64,000 nucleotides of DNA from CAZSMC01 sp964607755 (lineage in GTDB: Bacteria; Zhuqueibacterota; Zhuqueibacteria; Residuimicrobiales; Krinioviventaceae), in NCBI GenBank assembly GCA_964607755.1, contig CAZSMC010000016.1, forward strand, positions 6,549 through 70,548, written 5' to 3'. A model generated the notes under the pieces. The model saw only the letters and a list, made by a program, of their open reading frames with translations, was not told the origin of the DNA and searched no databases. Of this stretch, positions 1 to 8,954 are shown piece after piece. The position numbers and the translations under genes are program-made. Every line of letters starts with the position of its first letter. Position 1 is the first letter of the stretch.

Positions 1-510
1 GTGACGGAATGGAGGATTCTCTGCTGCCGGATGGATATCCAATTTTTCAATATGAAAAGGTTCAGTAAAAAGTTCACCGGACTGCGGATCAAATATATTT
101 GCCGAAACGAGAGGCGTATCACTTTGTGATTTCAACTCTCTCATAAATTCCACACCATTGCTAAAGTCACGCTGTGCCAAATTAATGGCCGCGTAATTGA
201 GCATGGACATTCCTTTCAGCAGATACTCTGTCTGTAGGCCGCTGTGCTGCCCATGACCACGTGAAAATCCGCCAGCATCCAGCAAAATGTGAAAATCGGA
301 GCTGTCTTTATTTTGTTCGATATAGGTTGCTCGCCGAGCTAACCCGCCGTAGCGTGCATCCTTTCACCCGCATGGGGTCAGATAACCCCGAATATCATTC
401 GAATGAAAAATGACCAGTTTCACTCGTTGTTCTAACAACTCCTCTGATGAGGAATGACAGCTAAAAATCGCCAGCGTAATTACGATTAACAAATAGATAC
501 AACGTTGCAT
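1..510 (-). CDS. 5'-nucleotidase/metallophosphatase-like lipoprotein, partial, with in-frame TGA (candidate selenoprotein)
   Basis: The 5' part of a gene that runs off the left edge. From the ATG at 510 the frame gives a signal peptide ending in a lipobox-like IFSC (Cys18), then VIFHSNDIRGYLTPCG, a TGA at 364-366 (codon 49), then KDARYGGLARRATYIEQN and a further open frame to the window edge. The pattern 'ND.HG.L.PCGC....GGLARRA' is familiar from UshA/5'-nucleotidase-like lipoproteins, and the TGA replaces the second Cys of CGC. Coding similarity continues in the same frame after the TGA, so it is not a frameshift. A hairpin lies just downstream (separate entry). The start at 510 has AGGTGAT at good distance; an ATG at 519 lies nine bases upstream. 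Usual metal ligands look altered (NDIRG for NDIHG, LLDAGG for LLDAGD). Alternatives are a nonsense mutation or a sequencing error. Confidence 0.7.
324..345 (-). promoter_or_regulatory. SECIS-like hairpin 18 nt downstream of the in-frame TGA
   Basis: On the minus strand GGGTT, a bulged A and GCTC pair with GAGC and AACCT around a GGC loop: nine pairs (one G-U) and one bulge. The stem base is 18 nt after the TGA and the apical loop 29-31 nt after it, inside the range known for bacterial SECIS elements, which also favour a G-containing small loop. The hairpin is itself coding (GLARRAT). Function is inferred. Confidence 0.5.
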
Positions 511-657
511 TTTTTTCATCACCTGGTTTTGACGATAAATTTTTTTATTTTAACAAATATCTCACTGAAATGCAAGTATCGGAATTTCTTTATTAATTAT
601 TTTAATGCCAAAGTGAGACGCAGATCCGGCCTCTCCACTCTGCAAATTTGCATGAGT

Positions 658-2493
658 CTATTGCACTTTGACAATCACGTACCGGTTTTCTGCTGTTGCA
701 TTGAGTTGTACCTTGCGATTGAGATCAAATACCACTCTGGTAAACCGGTCTTCTAAATGAAAACCAAGCCGGGCTCGAATGAATGGACCACGCTGTATTT
801 CAAATGTGTGCTTTTCCGACAACAGGTAGACATTTTTAATATCAACAATAAAACGGTCAGGATTCGTCAAAGTGGATGTGGTAAATTCGACTTTGCCATT
901 GCAGACAATGCGCACAGTTTGATTATCGATAACCTCGATACCTTCCACGCCTGAGCCTTCAGGTATTTCTGGCTTTTCATCGAAACTAAAGATCATAAAT
1001 TCGACGCGTCGGTTCTGGGCTCTGCCCTCTGCTGTTTCATTGGTGGCAACGGGACGCAATTCACCGTAGCCAATGGGCATGAAAAACCGGGATTGCTTTA
1101 CATTTTCTTTTTCAACCAGATAATCAATAACACTGTTAACTCGTCGGCGGGACAGGAGAATATTATAGCGTTCATCACCAACCCAATCCGTATGACCTGA
1201 AACCTGAACCTGTGCCTCAGGATAGGTATTGAGAATATCGGCGATATTGTGCATGGTATCGAAAAATTCCGGTTTGATATTATACTTGTCAAAATCAAAA
1301 TTAATGTGTCTTAAAATAACCTTAAGTCTTTTTGGATTTGTGGTATCGGCAACAACTTCAATTCGTTCATCCCGGTCCGCAATTTCCCGACTTACTGCCA
1401 ACCTTCGTTGCAGTTCTTCTTTGAGATTCTCAAATTCTTCACGTGCTTTTCTCGCCCTTTCCAGTTCTTCCTGCAATTCTCTGCGTATATCGTCCACACC
1501 GGCCTGAGCTGTCACCTTTTCTTCCATAGCCCCGAATGCAAAATGCAGAGAAAACCGGTGGGTTGAAACATCAAGAGTTTGCACCGGCGCATAGGCGTAA
1601 TCAAAACGAGTCATGGCATTTCCCAGCCACTCCATAGGGGCATAGAGACCGAATCCGAACGCCCAGGGAGAAGCCTCGATCTCGCTTAGTTTATAGCCGC
1701 CGCGGAGCGCAAAGAGCTCGCTGATGAGCACTTCAGAGCCGAGATAATATCGCGGCTTTTCCTTAAGCGTCCACGATGCGTCGCCGGTGAGCATAATCTG
1801 GGCTGTGTTCTGCACGGGCAGATAGCCAGCGATACCAAATTTATGTGTCTGTGGCAAAGGTGACTGCTTGCTGTCAAACTTTACCTCCTGAAGACCATAA
1901 TTTTGGATGGCGGCGCCAACCGATAACATCTGATTCAGATGCATCTGCAATCCGGCATCCAAGCCAGTCGCATTTGTTATTTCGCCGACAAGGTTTTGAT
2001 GCAGGTATTTGACACCAATACCAATATCCAACGTTAGGTTGTTATCAAGCACACGTTTACCATAGCCCACGGACATTAAAACGTCGCCGCTCATCGATTG
2101 AATGCCCGTCTTTTCAAAATTGGCATTGACTTCATTGATTTGTCCCTCATTGAAATAGGCAAGATCGATGGCGAACGTACCGAACGGAAACGGCATGCCA
2201 AAGGACATCGAACCCTGCTGAGTGTCGTCTATCCAGTTGTGGAAATTTGCAGCAAAACTTGGATGTTCAATGCTTCCCAGACCGGCCATGTTGAAACGCA
2301 TGGTGTTAATATCATGTCCCGGCGCTGTGAATGCTTCCCCCATTCCGACTTGTCTGGCTGACGGGACAATGCGCAAAAAGTTGGCCCCGTGATAGCCTAC
2401 TCCGGTGTTATCTGCAGCCGTTAATGGCAGGATCGTCAACATGAAAATACAAGTTGCAAGCAATGTCATTGAATTCATAAACTGATTTTTCAT
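658..2493 (-). CDS. PorV/PorQ-like barrel fused to OmpA and AMIN domains
   Basis: 611 aa in three parts. After a signal peptide (about 1-27) comes a PorV/PorQ (UPF0164)-like outer-membrane barrel (about 28-325) with the family opening FLRIVPSARQVGMGEAF. A charged coiled-coil linker follows (about 330-375, RRELQEELERARKAREEFE). Then an OmpA peptidoglycan-binding domain (about 390-505) with INFDFDKYNIK, SGHTDWVGDERYN and the Arg-rich end AQNRRVEF. The last part (about 520-611) resembles an AMIN domain, a cell-wall or secretin-targeting beta module. PorV shuttles T9SS cargo to the sortase, and the next gene upstream in the transcript encodes a probable T9SS cargo. I infer a cell-wall-anchored barrel linked to secretion or attachment. 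Domain calls are good; the joint role is inferred. Confidence 0.8.
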   Translation of the reverse strand: MKNQFMNSMTLLATCIFMLTILPLTAADNTGVGYHGANFLRIVPSARQVGMGEAFTAPGHDINTMRFNMAGLGSIEHPSFAANFHNWIDDTQQGSMSFGMPFPFGTFAIDLAYFNEGQINEVNANFEKTGIQSMSGDVLMSVGYGKRVLDNNLTLDIGIGVKYLHQNLVGEITNATGLDAGLQMHLNQMLSVGAAIQNYGLQEVKFDSKQSPLPQTHKFGIAGYLPVQNTAQIMLTGDASWTLKEKPRYYLGSEVLISELFALRGGYKLSEIEASPWAFGFGLYAPMEWLGNAMTRFDYAYAPVQTLDVSTHRFSLHFAFGAMEEKVTAQAGVDDIRRELQEELERARKAREEFENLKEELQRRLAVSREIADRDERIEVVADTTNPKRLKVILRHINFDFDKYNIKPEFFDTMHNIADILNTYPEAQVQVSGHTDWVGDERYNILLSRRRVNSVIDYLVEKENVKQSRFFMPIGYGELRPVATNETAEGRAQNRRVEFMIFSFDEKPEIPEGSGVEGIEVIDNQTVRIVCNGKVEFTTSTLTNPDRFIVDIKNVYLLSEKHTFEIQRGPFIRARLGFHLEDRFTRVVFDLNRKVQLNATAENRYVIVKVQ

Positions 2494-2523
2494 TATTTCT
2501 CCAGTATAAAATTTAATGAAAAG

Positions 2524-5484
2524 TTATCTTACAATGACAAATTTGGTAAAAGAGGAAACAGTTTTTGTTCCACCTGTTTCCGTGTCTGTCAGTGCTCCGC
2601 TAAATTTAACCCAATACGTTCCGCTGCTCACCTGATGGCCGGTATCGGAATGCAGATCCCACCAATTTTCCAGAATCCCGTAGCTGTTGGCTTTGATGAC
2701 ATTTCCTGATGTATTGCTCAGGTTAAGTTCTGACTCGTTAAACTCTCTCACTTTTTCTCCGTTAAGATTAAACACGAAAAGTCGTTTCAACTCGAGATCT
2801 CCGGCAGAGGATGCAATTCGAATGCGGAAATTGGCATGATTTTGTTCATAAAACGGATTCGGCCCCACTTCGATGAGGTAAGGTCTGTCACCCAAGTAAC
2901 TGATTACTTCTTCCTGCTCGGGAATCCGAATAGATTTTCTCAATGTGAAATTATCTTCATAAATAGCTTGAACAATATCTCCCCACCTGGCATAGATAAA
3001 ACCATCATTTGGGAACCAGTCTTTATCATCTCTGATGGGAATGCCTTGAGGAGTTATAAATGTACCTGTGTTATAAACGCCTTCTTCATTGGGAATCTCG
3101 TAAAGTTTAACTTTTTCACTATCTGGTGTAGTTGGATTTCGTAATAGCACTGTTAACGAATCAAGACCATTTAAATTTAAATTTTTATCATCTTCCTCGG
3201 CGACACGAAGATAAAGTGATTGTCCAAGGATAGCCTCTGTGATTTCTTTACCGTCCGAGTTTTCAATCGTCAGTACGCCTTTTGTTCCTTTAATGACAAT
3301 GACAGTATCTGCTGAGGTGTCTTCCGGATCGGTTTCGTCCCGGTATTGAACGGTAAGGTGGTTGCGGTCAAATACCTGGAGTATACCGTCATTTTCCTGG
3401 ACCTGTTCTGTAGAATCCACAATCAGAATGGGAATAGATTCATCAGTGGAAAAATATTGAAAAGGTGATTTCAGAGAAAGCTGAATAGTCTCGACGTCCT
3501 GAGTTTCGATACAATGGATGTCACATTCGAGCGAGCTTTGCATCTGTTCGGTGTTATTGTCGTCTAAAACAATCCTTGCTTCTCCGACAACTTCTTCCTC
3601 GTTTTGCGGCGGCAGTGTTGACGAACCAGAATACGACTCTACTTCTATATCGTTTCTGTCGACAAATTGAATGTTCGAGCCAGCCATTTCAATAATCTGG
3701 TATTCGACTTTCCAATAATCCAGAATAGGCGTAAAAGCAGGAGACCATTTGCCGGTGTCTGCATTACGATTATGAGGCCGGGCATGGAGCTCGATTTTCT
3801 TGGCACCGATAAGGTTTCTCTTATTGGATAGATTAACTGTAATCGAATCCTCCAGAGTACTGTACCTGATTTCTCTGACTACAGGTGTAACCTCTTGTCC
3901 GTCAATTCGTGTTATCCAGAAATCAAAACGGATATTCGTGCGATCTTCGATCTTTTCCGGCAGAATTTGTCGATAGGTAAGCGACCGCCAAACGACTGTT
4001 GCGTTTTCCTTGACTTCTTGCGTCACACCGATGGGTTTGGAATAAATATGAGGGGCCGGATCTCCTGCCGAATCATAATAATAATATCTGACACCCAGTT
4101 GTTTTATAGCGGGCACGATGCGTGGATTGTTCGTTTCAATAAAGGCTCTGAATTGATACCATTTGTGACCGATATGTTCGGTTAACAGCGAATCACCCGA
4201 GGTATCATAGCCCAATGTATCGTTATCCGGCTCCGGGCCAGACCATTGAACATTTGCCAGTTCGCGTTCTGTATCTGCAGATTTAAATTGCATCTGAATG
4301 GATGTGCCAGGTACCACCGAATCGGCTTGCCAGAAAATATGCGTAAAATTAGCGTTATGATCCAATTGGAACGGATCGGAAACGACTGAACCGCTCGTGA
4401 ATCCGAGCAATGCCGGTGTGCCGAGCGGTTGATCTTGTCTGTGTTGTATCACAAGCATTTTATTGTCCGGTTCAATATCGACATCTTCGAGCCCTTTAAC
4501 AGGATGGACATATTCCCAAAAGTAAGAACCTTGACGATCCAGTTCGATGATTCTGTTATTTCCGGCATCTGCAATGAGGATATGTCCATTAGGGAGATAA
4601 TCGGCATCCACAGGGTTGGAGAGCCCAACTTGGGAAGAACCAATTGGCTCGCTTCCCACCTGCCAGTTGATTTGTTTGGTCGTTCGATCAACGATGATAA
4701 CTCTGTCATTCTTGCTGTCCGTAATCAGCACTTCTGACGAATCGGGCAAGTATTCGACATCAGCCGGTTCATTGAGGACGTCCGAACCCAGTTCCCACTG
4801 AATCGTCTTGTTCTCATCAACAATAATGACGCGATCATTGCCCTGATCCGCAATCAGATATTCGTTCGTCTCTTCGATAAAAACAGCATCTGTTGGCCGA
4901 TCAAGCTGATTGGCACCGGCTCCGGCCACACCTTCACCATATTCCCACTCCACATGCTTTAGTAGGTTGATCTGAACAACTTTGTGACTCCCACTATAGG
5001 TAACGAGAATTTTTTCATTACCATTCAGGAGAAAAGAATGCGAATCAACGGGAATTTGTAATCCTTCTTTGCTGAATTGAAAAACAACCTCTTGTGTCTT
5101 GGCATTGTAAATGATCACTTTGTTTTCAAATTTATCCGTTATGAGATAGAGAATTTGCTCTTCGGTCTTGGAGAAATTATCAATATCAACAGCATAACCC
5201 AGATACCTGTCATCGCCTTGAGTATATCCACTGGGATAGGTCCATTCAACGCCCTCCAATGTGAATTTTAAGGAGAGAGTATCCATTTTAATAGCTATTT
5301 GTCGTTCCAGGCTTGCCTCGGAATTTATTGTCACACCGTTTTCACCGATGGTTTTTGCGAAAACCGGATCACCATCGTCCCACTTTTCTGTCGGAGTGGT
5401 TTGCGCTCTCATATTATTGGATAACAATAATAAAGAAAAAAACAATGAGACGATAATAAAAGTCTTTTTCATTTTCATATCCAC
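2524..5484 (-). CDS. Secreted NHL/beta-propeller protein with C-terminal T9SS-like sorting domain
   Basis: 986 aa with a signal peptide (about 1-27, ending MRAQ). Residues about 60-360 contain repeats of the type 'YLIADQGNDRVIIVDENK', each ending in a Trp-containing strand (IQWELG, INWQVG, YFWEY), as in NHL or arylsulfotransferase-like propellers. The middle is beta-rich with Ig-like stretches. The C-terminus (about 880-986) opens with EVGPNPFYEQN and ends in a strand pair (SSGTYWVKF ... FTKFVIVR), matching FlgD-like/T9SS type A sorting domains. It sits 30 bases from the PorV-OmpA-AMIN gene in the same orientation, consistent with a cargo and carrier pair at the cell surface. No catalytic motif was recognised; the ligand is unknown. 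Confidence 0.7.
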   Translation of the reverse strand: MDMKMKKTFIIVSLFFSLLLLSNNMRAQTTPTEKWDDGDPVFAKTIGENGVTINSEASLERQIAIKMDTLSLKFTLEGVEWTYPSGYTQGDDRYLGYAVDIDNFSKTEEQILYLITDKFENKVIIYNAKTQEVVFQFSKEGLQIPVDSHSFLLNGNEKILVTYSGSHKVVQINLLKHVEWEYGEGVAGAGANQLDRPTDAVFIEETNEYLIADQGNDRVIIVDENKTIQWELGSDVLNEPADVEYLPDSSEVLITDSKNDRVIIVDRTTKQINWQVGSEPIGSSQVGLSNPVDADYLPNGHILIADAGNNRIIELDRQGSYFWEYVHPVKGLEDVDIEPDNKMLVIQHRQDQPLGTPALLGFTSGSVVSDPFQLDHNANFTHIFWQADSVVPGTSIQMQFKSADTERELANVQWSGPEPDNDTLGYDTSGDSLLTEHIGHKWYQFRAFIETNNPRIVPAIKQLGVRYYYYDSAGDPAPHIYSKPIGVTQEVKENATVVWRSLTYRQILPEKIEDRTNIRFDFWITRIDGQEVTPVVREIRYSTLEDSITVNLSNKRNLIGAKKIELHARPHNRNADTGKWSPAFTPILDYWKVEYQIIEMAGSNIQFVDRNDIEVESYSGSSTLPPQNEEEVVGEARIVLDDNNTEQMQSSLECDIHCIETQDVETIQLSLKSPFQYFSTDESIPILIVDSTEQVQENDGILQVFDRNHLTVQYRDETDPEDTSADTVIVIKGTKGVLTIENSDGKEITEAILGQSLYLRVAEEDDKNLNLNGLDSLTVLLRNPTTPDSEKVKLYEIPNEEGVYNTGTFITPQGIPIRDDKDWFPNDGFIYARWGDIVQAIYEDNFTLRKSIRIPEQEEVISYLGDRPYLIEVGPNPFYEQNHANFRIRIASSAGDLELKRLFVFNLNGEKVREFNESELNLSNTSGNVIKANSYGILENWWDLHSDTGHQVSSGTYWVKFSGALTDTETGGTKTVSSFTKFVIVR

Positions 5485-5518
5485 CCTGTTTTAAAATTAT
5501 TGATTTTGGCAAACATTT

Positions 5519-6055
5519 TTAGTAGATCTTGAAAAATAAATTAAAGTTTAACCAAAAGTAATAATTGAAATCTTTATGCAATGGTAAATACTCCACATCA
5601 CTGTCCTGTAAAACGTACCGTGTCTCCGCATTCAATAAAAGCCAGGAGTTAAGCTCAAGCTCGCCACCGACACCGAATTGAAGTACACCGATCGTTTCGT
5701 GTTTGTATTCATCCATAATTTGCTCATAAGATTCGATATATTCAACAAAATTAAATCCAGCTCCAGCTTTGAGGTATAAAAAGTATGTCGGATAGTAGAG
5801 ATAAGACGCGGTCAAAGGTAAAGTATTGACTCTCACTCCATACTTTGTATGATTTTCATAAAGATAGCCAGCCTCGATATCCACGCCCCGGTCATCCATT
5901 TTCAGTCGACCTTGAATACCCCAGGAATTCATAAATTTATCAATCCCATAACGTTGCATCAGCCCGATTTGCGGAGCAATACCTGCATAATCCACATCTG
6001 CAAAAGAAATTTTTGCGACCAAAAATAAGATAAAGATAAATTGTGTTTTTTTCAT
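5519..6055 (-). CDS. Small outer-membrane beta-barrel protein, unknown function
   Basis: 178 aa. A clear signal peptide (MKKTQFIFILFLVAKISFA) precedes alternating hydrophobic and aromatic strands (ASYLYYPTYFLYLKAGAGF, SWLLLNAETRYVLQ, YYFWLNFNLFFKIY), and the protein ends in a C-terminal aromatic-rich strand as outer-membrane barrels do. Length suits an eight-stranded OmpW/OmpX-type barrel, but no family signature was recognised. It lies between the ptb gene and the propeller protein, 14 bases from the ptb stop and in the same direction, so it may be read through from the metabolic genes or start its own surface-protein unit with the two genes that follow. Confidence 0.6.
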   Translation of the reverse strand: MKKTQFIFILFLVAKISFADVDYAGIAPQIGLMQRYGIDKFMNSWGIQGRLKMDDRGVDIEAGYLYENHTKYGVRVNTLPLTASYLYYPTYFLYLKAGAGFNFVEYIESYEQIMDEYKHETIGVLQFGVGGELELNSWLLLNAETRYVLQDSDVEYLPLHKDFNYYFWLNFNLFFKIY

Positions 6056-6069
6056 AACAATCTCTCTGT

Positions 6070-6969
6070 TTAACTTGCCAACATACCTAATGCTATGGAA
6101 TAGTATTTAATATCCTCAGGATCGGATCGTGATGTCACGATAAGTGGCACTTTTGCTCCCATCACAATCCCGGCTGTTCGGCACTGGCCGAGATAATTCA
6201 GCGCTTTGTAGAACACATTACCTACTTCGATTGCCGGAAAAATAAGGATATCGGAATCACCACCGACAGGACTTTTAACGCCTTTAATCTCACACGCTTC
6301 GGCACTAATAGCATTGTCTAATGCAAGAGGACCGTCAATGATGCAGCCTTTTATCTGTCCGCGTTCCGACATCTTGGCAATGACGGCTGCATCCACTGTG
6401 CACGGCATGGATTGGTAATTCACTTTTTCAAGAGCTGCAATCATGGCAACTTTGGGTTTGCGAATTTTGAATGCCCTGGCCACTTGAACAGCGTTTTCGA
6501 TCATGGCAATCTTTCCGTCTAAATCCGGGTAAATATTCATTCCACCATCGCTCATGAACAGAATTTTGTGATAAGTTTCCAGTTCGAATACAGCCACATG
6601 CGAAAGCAGCTTTCCCGCACGCACGCCGTGCTCTCTATCCAAAACGCCTCGCAATAATGTTGCTGTAGAGCATACGCCTTTCATCAATGTGTCGGCCAGG
6701 CGTTCCCGGACTAGTTGAATAGATCGAACCACGGTTTGGGTTTCGTCTTTGGTATTGATGATATCAAACTGACTGATATTGATCTCATGCTCTTCACTGA
6801 TCTTGATAATTTTACTTTTATCACCCACCAGAACAGCATCAGCTAATCCTTCTTTATGAGCACGCGAAACAGCTTTTAGCACGTCCTTTCCTTCAGCCAT
6901 CGCCACAGCAATTGTTTTTTTAGGGCGTTTCTTAACCCGGTCCACCATCATGTCGAATGAAGTAATCAT
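6070..6969 (-). CDS. ptb: Phosphate butyryltransferase (phosphotransbutyrylase)
   Basis: 299 aa, the usual family length. It converts butyryl- or branched acyl-CoA and phosphate to acyl phosphate and CoA in the cytoplasm. The sequence has the Ptb/Pta fold signatures: the N-terminal KKTIAVAMAEGKDVLKAV, VLVGDKSKI, the central MSDGGMNIYPDLDGK and the C-terminal GAKVPLIVTSRSD. The ATG overlaps the butyrate kinase stop (ATGA at 6966-6969), so the two are translationally coupled and act in sequence to make ATP by substrate-level phosphorylation. With glutamate dehydrogenase encoded nearby, a role in amino-acid or branched-chain acid fermentation is plausible but inferred. A phosphate acetyltransferase-like substrate range cannot be excluded. 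Confidence 0.9.
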   Translation of the reverse strand: MITSFDMMVDRVKKRPKKTIAVAMAEGKDVLKAVSRAHKEGLADAVLVGDKSKIIKISEEHEINISQFDIINTKDETQTVVRSIQLVRERLADTLMKGVCSTATLLRGVLDREHGVRAGKLLSHVAVFELETYHKILFMSDGGMNIYPDLDGKIAMIENAVQVARAFKIRKPKVAMIAALEKVNYQSMPCTVDAAVIAKMSERGQIKGCIIDGPLALDNAISAEACEIKGVKSPVGGDSDILIFPAIEVGNVFYKALNYLGQCRTAGIVMGAKVPLIVTSRSDPEDIKYYSIALGMLAS

Positions 6970-8048
6970 ACTTTGTGGATTCCTTCATAAGTCTTTTCGT
7001 TTTCCTCACCTCGTAAAACTCGCAAAGCTCCCGCTGCCAAAGCTTGTAACTCCTTTTCTCCTGGGATTACGTAAGTTACAGCAATAAATGAAACATTTTG
7101 TTTAATTAAATTAACAATATGAGTATCATGACAAATTCCCCCGGTGAGAACGATGGCATCGACATTGCCGTGAAACAAAGCGCTCAATGCAGCAATGCTC
7201 TTGGAAATCTGGTAAACCATGGCTTTGTATACTCGTTCGGCAAAATCATCACCGTTTGAAATTCTGCGTTTGATTTCAGTCATACTGTTCGTTCCAAGGT
7301 ATGCGACCATCCCTCCCTGTCCTCGCAGTTGCCGGAGTACCTCCTGTTTCGAATACGTGCCACTATAGCATAATCGTACAAGATCACCTACTGGTAACCC
7401 GCCAGAACGTTCGGGGCTAAATGGTCCGTCACCTTCCAGGGCATCATTCACATCAACAACCCGGCCTTTTTTATGAGCCGCTATTGAAATACCGCCTCCC
7501 AGATGGGCAATGATGAGATTCAAGTCTTTATATTTTTTGCCCAGTTCATTGGATACTTGTCTGGCAACTGCTTTATGATTTAAAGCGTGAAAAATGCTTT
7601 TTCTGGGAATTTCCGGATGTCCGGAAAACCGGGATACATCATCTAATTCATCAACCACCACAGGATCGACGATATAGGCAGGTTTTGTTACTTTTGAAGC
7701 AAAGTAATCAGCTAAAATTCCTCCCAGATTTGAAGCATGTTCACCTGATACGCCAATTTTAAGGTCATGAAGCATGGCAGCATCAACGCGGTAAGTGCCA
7801 CTTTCCACGGGACGAAGCAATCCGCCCCGGCCAACAAAGGCGTCAACTTTTTCCAACTCGATCTTGTTCTGTTGAACAAAATCTTCAATGAATTTGGCAC
7901 GAAAATCGAACTGATCAACGATAGTTGAAAAAGCAGAAAGTTCCTGGCCTGAATGTGACACAGTTTTAGAATAACGCTCTTTGTCATCCTCATAAAATGC
8001 CAATTTCGTTGAAGTCGAACCTGGATTGATGACAAAGATACGATACAT
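6966..8048 (-). CDS. buk: Butyrate kinase
   Basis: 360 aa acetokinase-family enzyme that turns acyl phosphate and ADP into carboxylate and ATP. It has the ASKHA phosphate loop at the N-terminus (FVINPGSTSTKLAFYEDD), the family stretch IIAHLGGGISIAAHKKGR, DALEGDGPFSPERSGGLP, and the adenosine loop VLTGGICHD near the C-terminus. The start is supported by AAGGAAA upstream of the ATG. It precedes ptb with a 4-bp overlap; the order buk-ptb here is the reverse of the clostridial ptb-buk. A branched-chain fatty acid kinase with the same fold is the main alternative. Confidence 0.92.
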   Translation of the reverse strand: MYRIFVINPGSTSTKLAFYEDDKERYSKTVSHSGQELSAFSTIVDQFDFRAKFIEDFVQQNKIELEKVDAFVGRGGLLRPVESGTYRVDAAMLHDLKIGVSGEHASNLGGILADYFASKVTKPAYIVDPVVVDELDDVSRFSGHPEIPRKSIFHALNHKAVARQVSNELGKKYKDLNLIIAHLGGGISIAAHKKGRVVDVNDALEGDGPFSPERSGGLPVGDLVRLCYSGTYSKQEVLRQLRGQGGMVAYLGTNSMTEIKRRISNGDDFAERVYKAMVYQISKSIAALSALFHGNVDAIVLTGGICHDTHIVNLIKQNVSFIAVTYVIPGEKELQALAAGALRVLRGEENEKTYEGIHKV

Positions 8049-8117
8049 TAATTTTCCTTTTTTGCCAAGTTACTATATTCTAGTGATTTATACAAAAAAG
8101 ATGAAAAACTGCATAAA

Positions 8118-8639
8118 TTATTCGGAATCGAAATGGATCAGAGAATCTATTCGATACTTGTTTATTTTACTACGACCTTTAAGAAAATCGAGCTCTATAA
8201 GAAAACAGCAGCCCACTACATTGCCGCCAAGTTTTTCTACTAATCTGATAGTTGCTTCAATCGTTCCTCCGGTTGCCAGCAGATCGTCAACGACCAGTAC
8301 CCTGTCATTCTTATTTATGGCATCAGCATGAATTTCCAGTGAGTCAGTGCCATATTCGAGTTCATAAGTTTCTGTCAATGTTTCTGACGGCAATTTACCC
8401 GGTTTTCGTACAGGTACCATACCGATGCCCATTTCGTGAGCCAATATTCCTGCGAAAATGAACCCCCTCGCTTCAATGCCCACGACTTTGTCAATGTGTT
8501 GATTTTTATACAATTCAAGCATTTCTTGCACCGCTTTTCGCAGAGCGGGTCCGTCACTTAAAAGAGTTGTTATATCCTTGAATCCGATGCCTGGTTTTGG
8601 AAAATCCGGAATATTTCGTATCTTTTCTTTCAGATTCAT
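8118..8639 (-). CDS. apt: Adenine phosphoribosyltransferase
   Basis: 173 aa, typical for Apt. It salvages adenine with PRPP to AMP in the cytoplasm. The N-terminal DFPKPGIGFKDIT hood is diagnostic, as are VVGIEARGFIFAG (about 52-64) and the PRPP-binding motif VLVVDDLLATGGT (about 114-126). A purine-rich AAGGGA lies upstream of the ATG. The gene sits between acylphosphatase and buk in the same orientation, with gaps of 19 and 69 bases, so co-transcription is likely. Confidence 0.95.
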   Translation of the reverse strand: MNLKEKIRNIPDFPKPGIGFKDITTLLSDGPALRKAVQEMLELYKNQHIDKVVGIEARGFIFAGILAHEMGIGMVPVRKPGKLPSETLTETYELEYGTDSLEIHADAINKNDRVLVVDDLLATGGTIEATIRLVEKLGGNVVGCCFLIELDFLKGRSKINKYRIDSLIHFDSE

Positions 8640-8658
8640 ATTTTTAATCCCTTGTCAG

Positions 8659-8934
8659 TTAAAAGCTTATACGAAAATCATTATATTTTTGTTCATATTC
8701 TAACCAATCCGTATCGATCTTTGTAACGCGTGCCAGGGGTGGTCCGGTTTTGATTGCTTTGATAAATTCGACAATATCGGCTTCTTCGCCTTCCACCTCG
8801 GTTTCGACAGCTCCATTTGGCATATTTTTTACATATCCGGTCAGGTTCAATGAACGTGCATTTTTCATCGTAAAATATCGAAAATTGACGCCCTGGACAC
8901 GTCCTTTGACCGTTATTTTTGCTCTTTTTTTCAT
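8659..8934 (-). CDS. acyP: Acylphosphatase
   Basis: 91 aa, the standard length. It hydrolyses acyl phosphates. The active-site loop VKGRVQGVNFRYFT carries the catalytic Arg (R19), and GYVKNMPNGAVETEVEG carries the catalytic Asn (N37) and the second family motif. It lies 20 bases downstream of asnS and 19 bases upstream of apt. Its presence two genes from butyrate kinase, whose substrate is also an acyl phosphate, may be chance, since acyP is scattered widely. Confidence 0.93.
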   Translation of the reverse strand: MKKRAKITVKGRVQGVNFRYFTMKNARSLNLTGYVKNMPNGAVETEVEGEEADIVEFIKAIKTGPPLARVTKIDTDWLEYEQKYNDFRISF

Positions 8935-8954
8935 AACTTGATCCTTGACAATTA

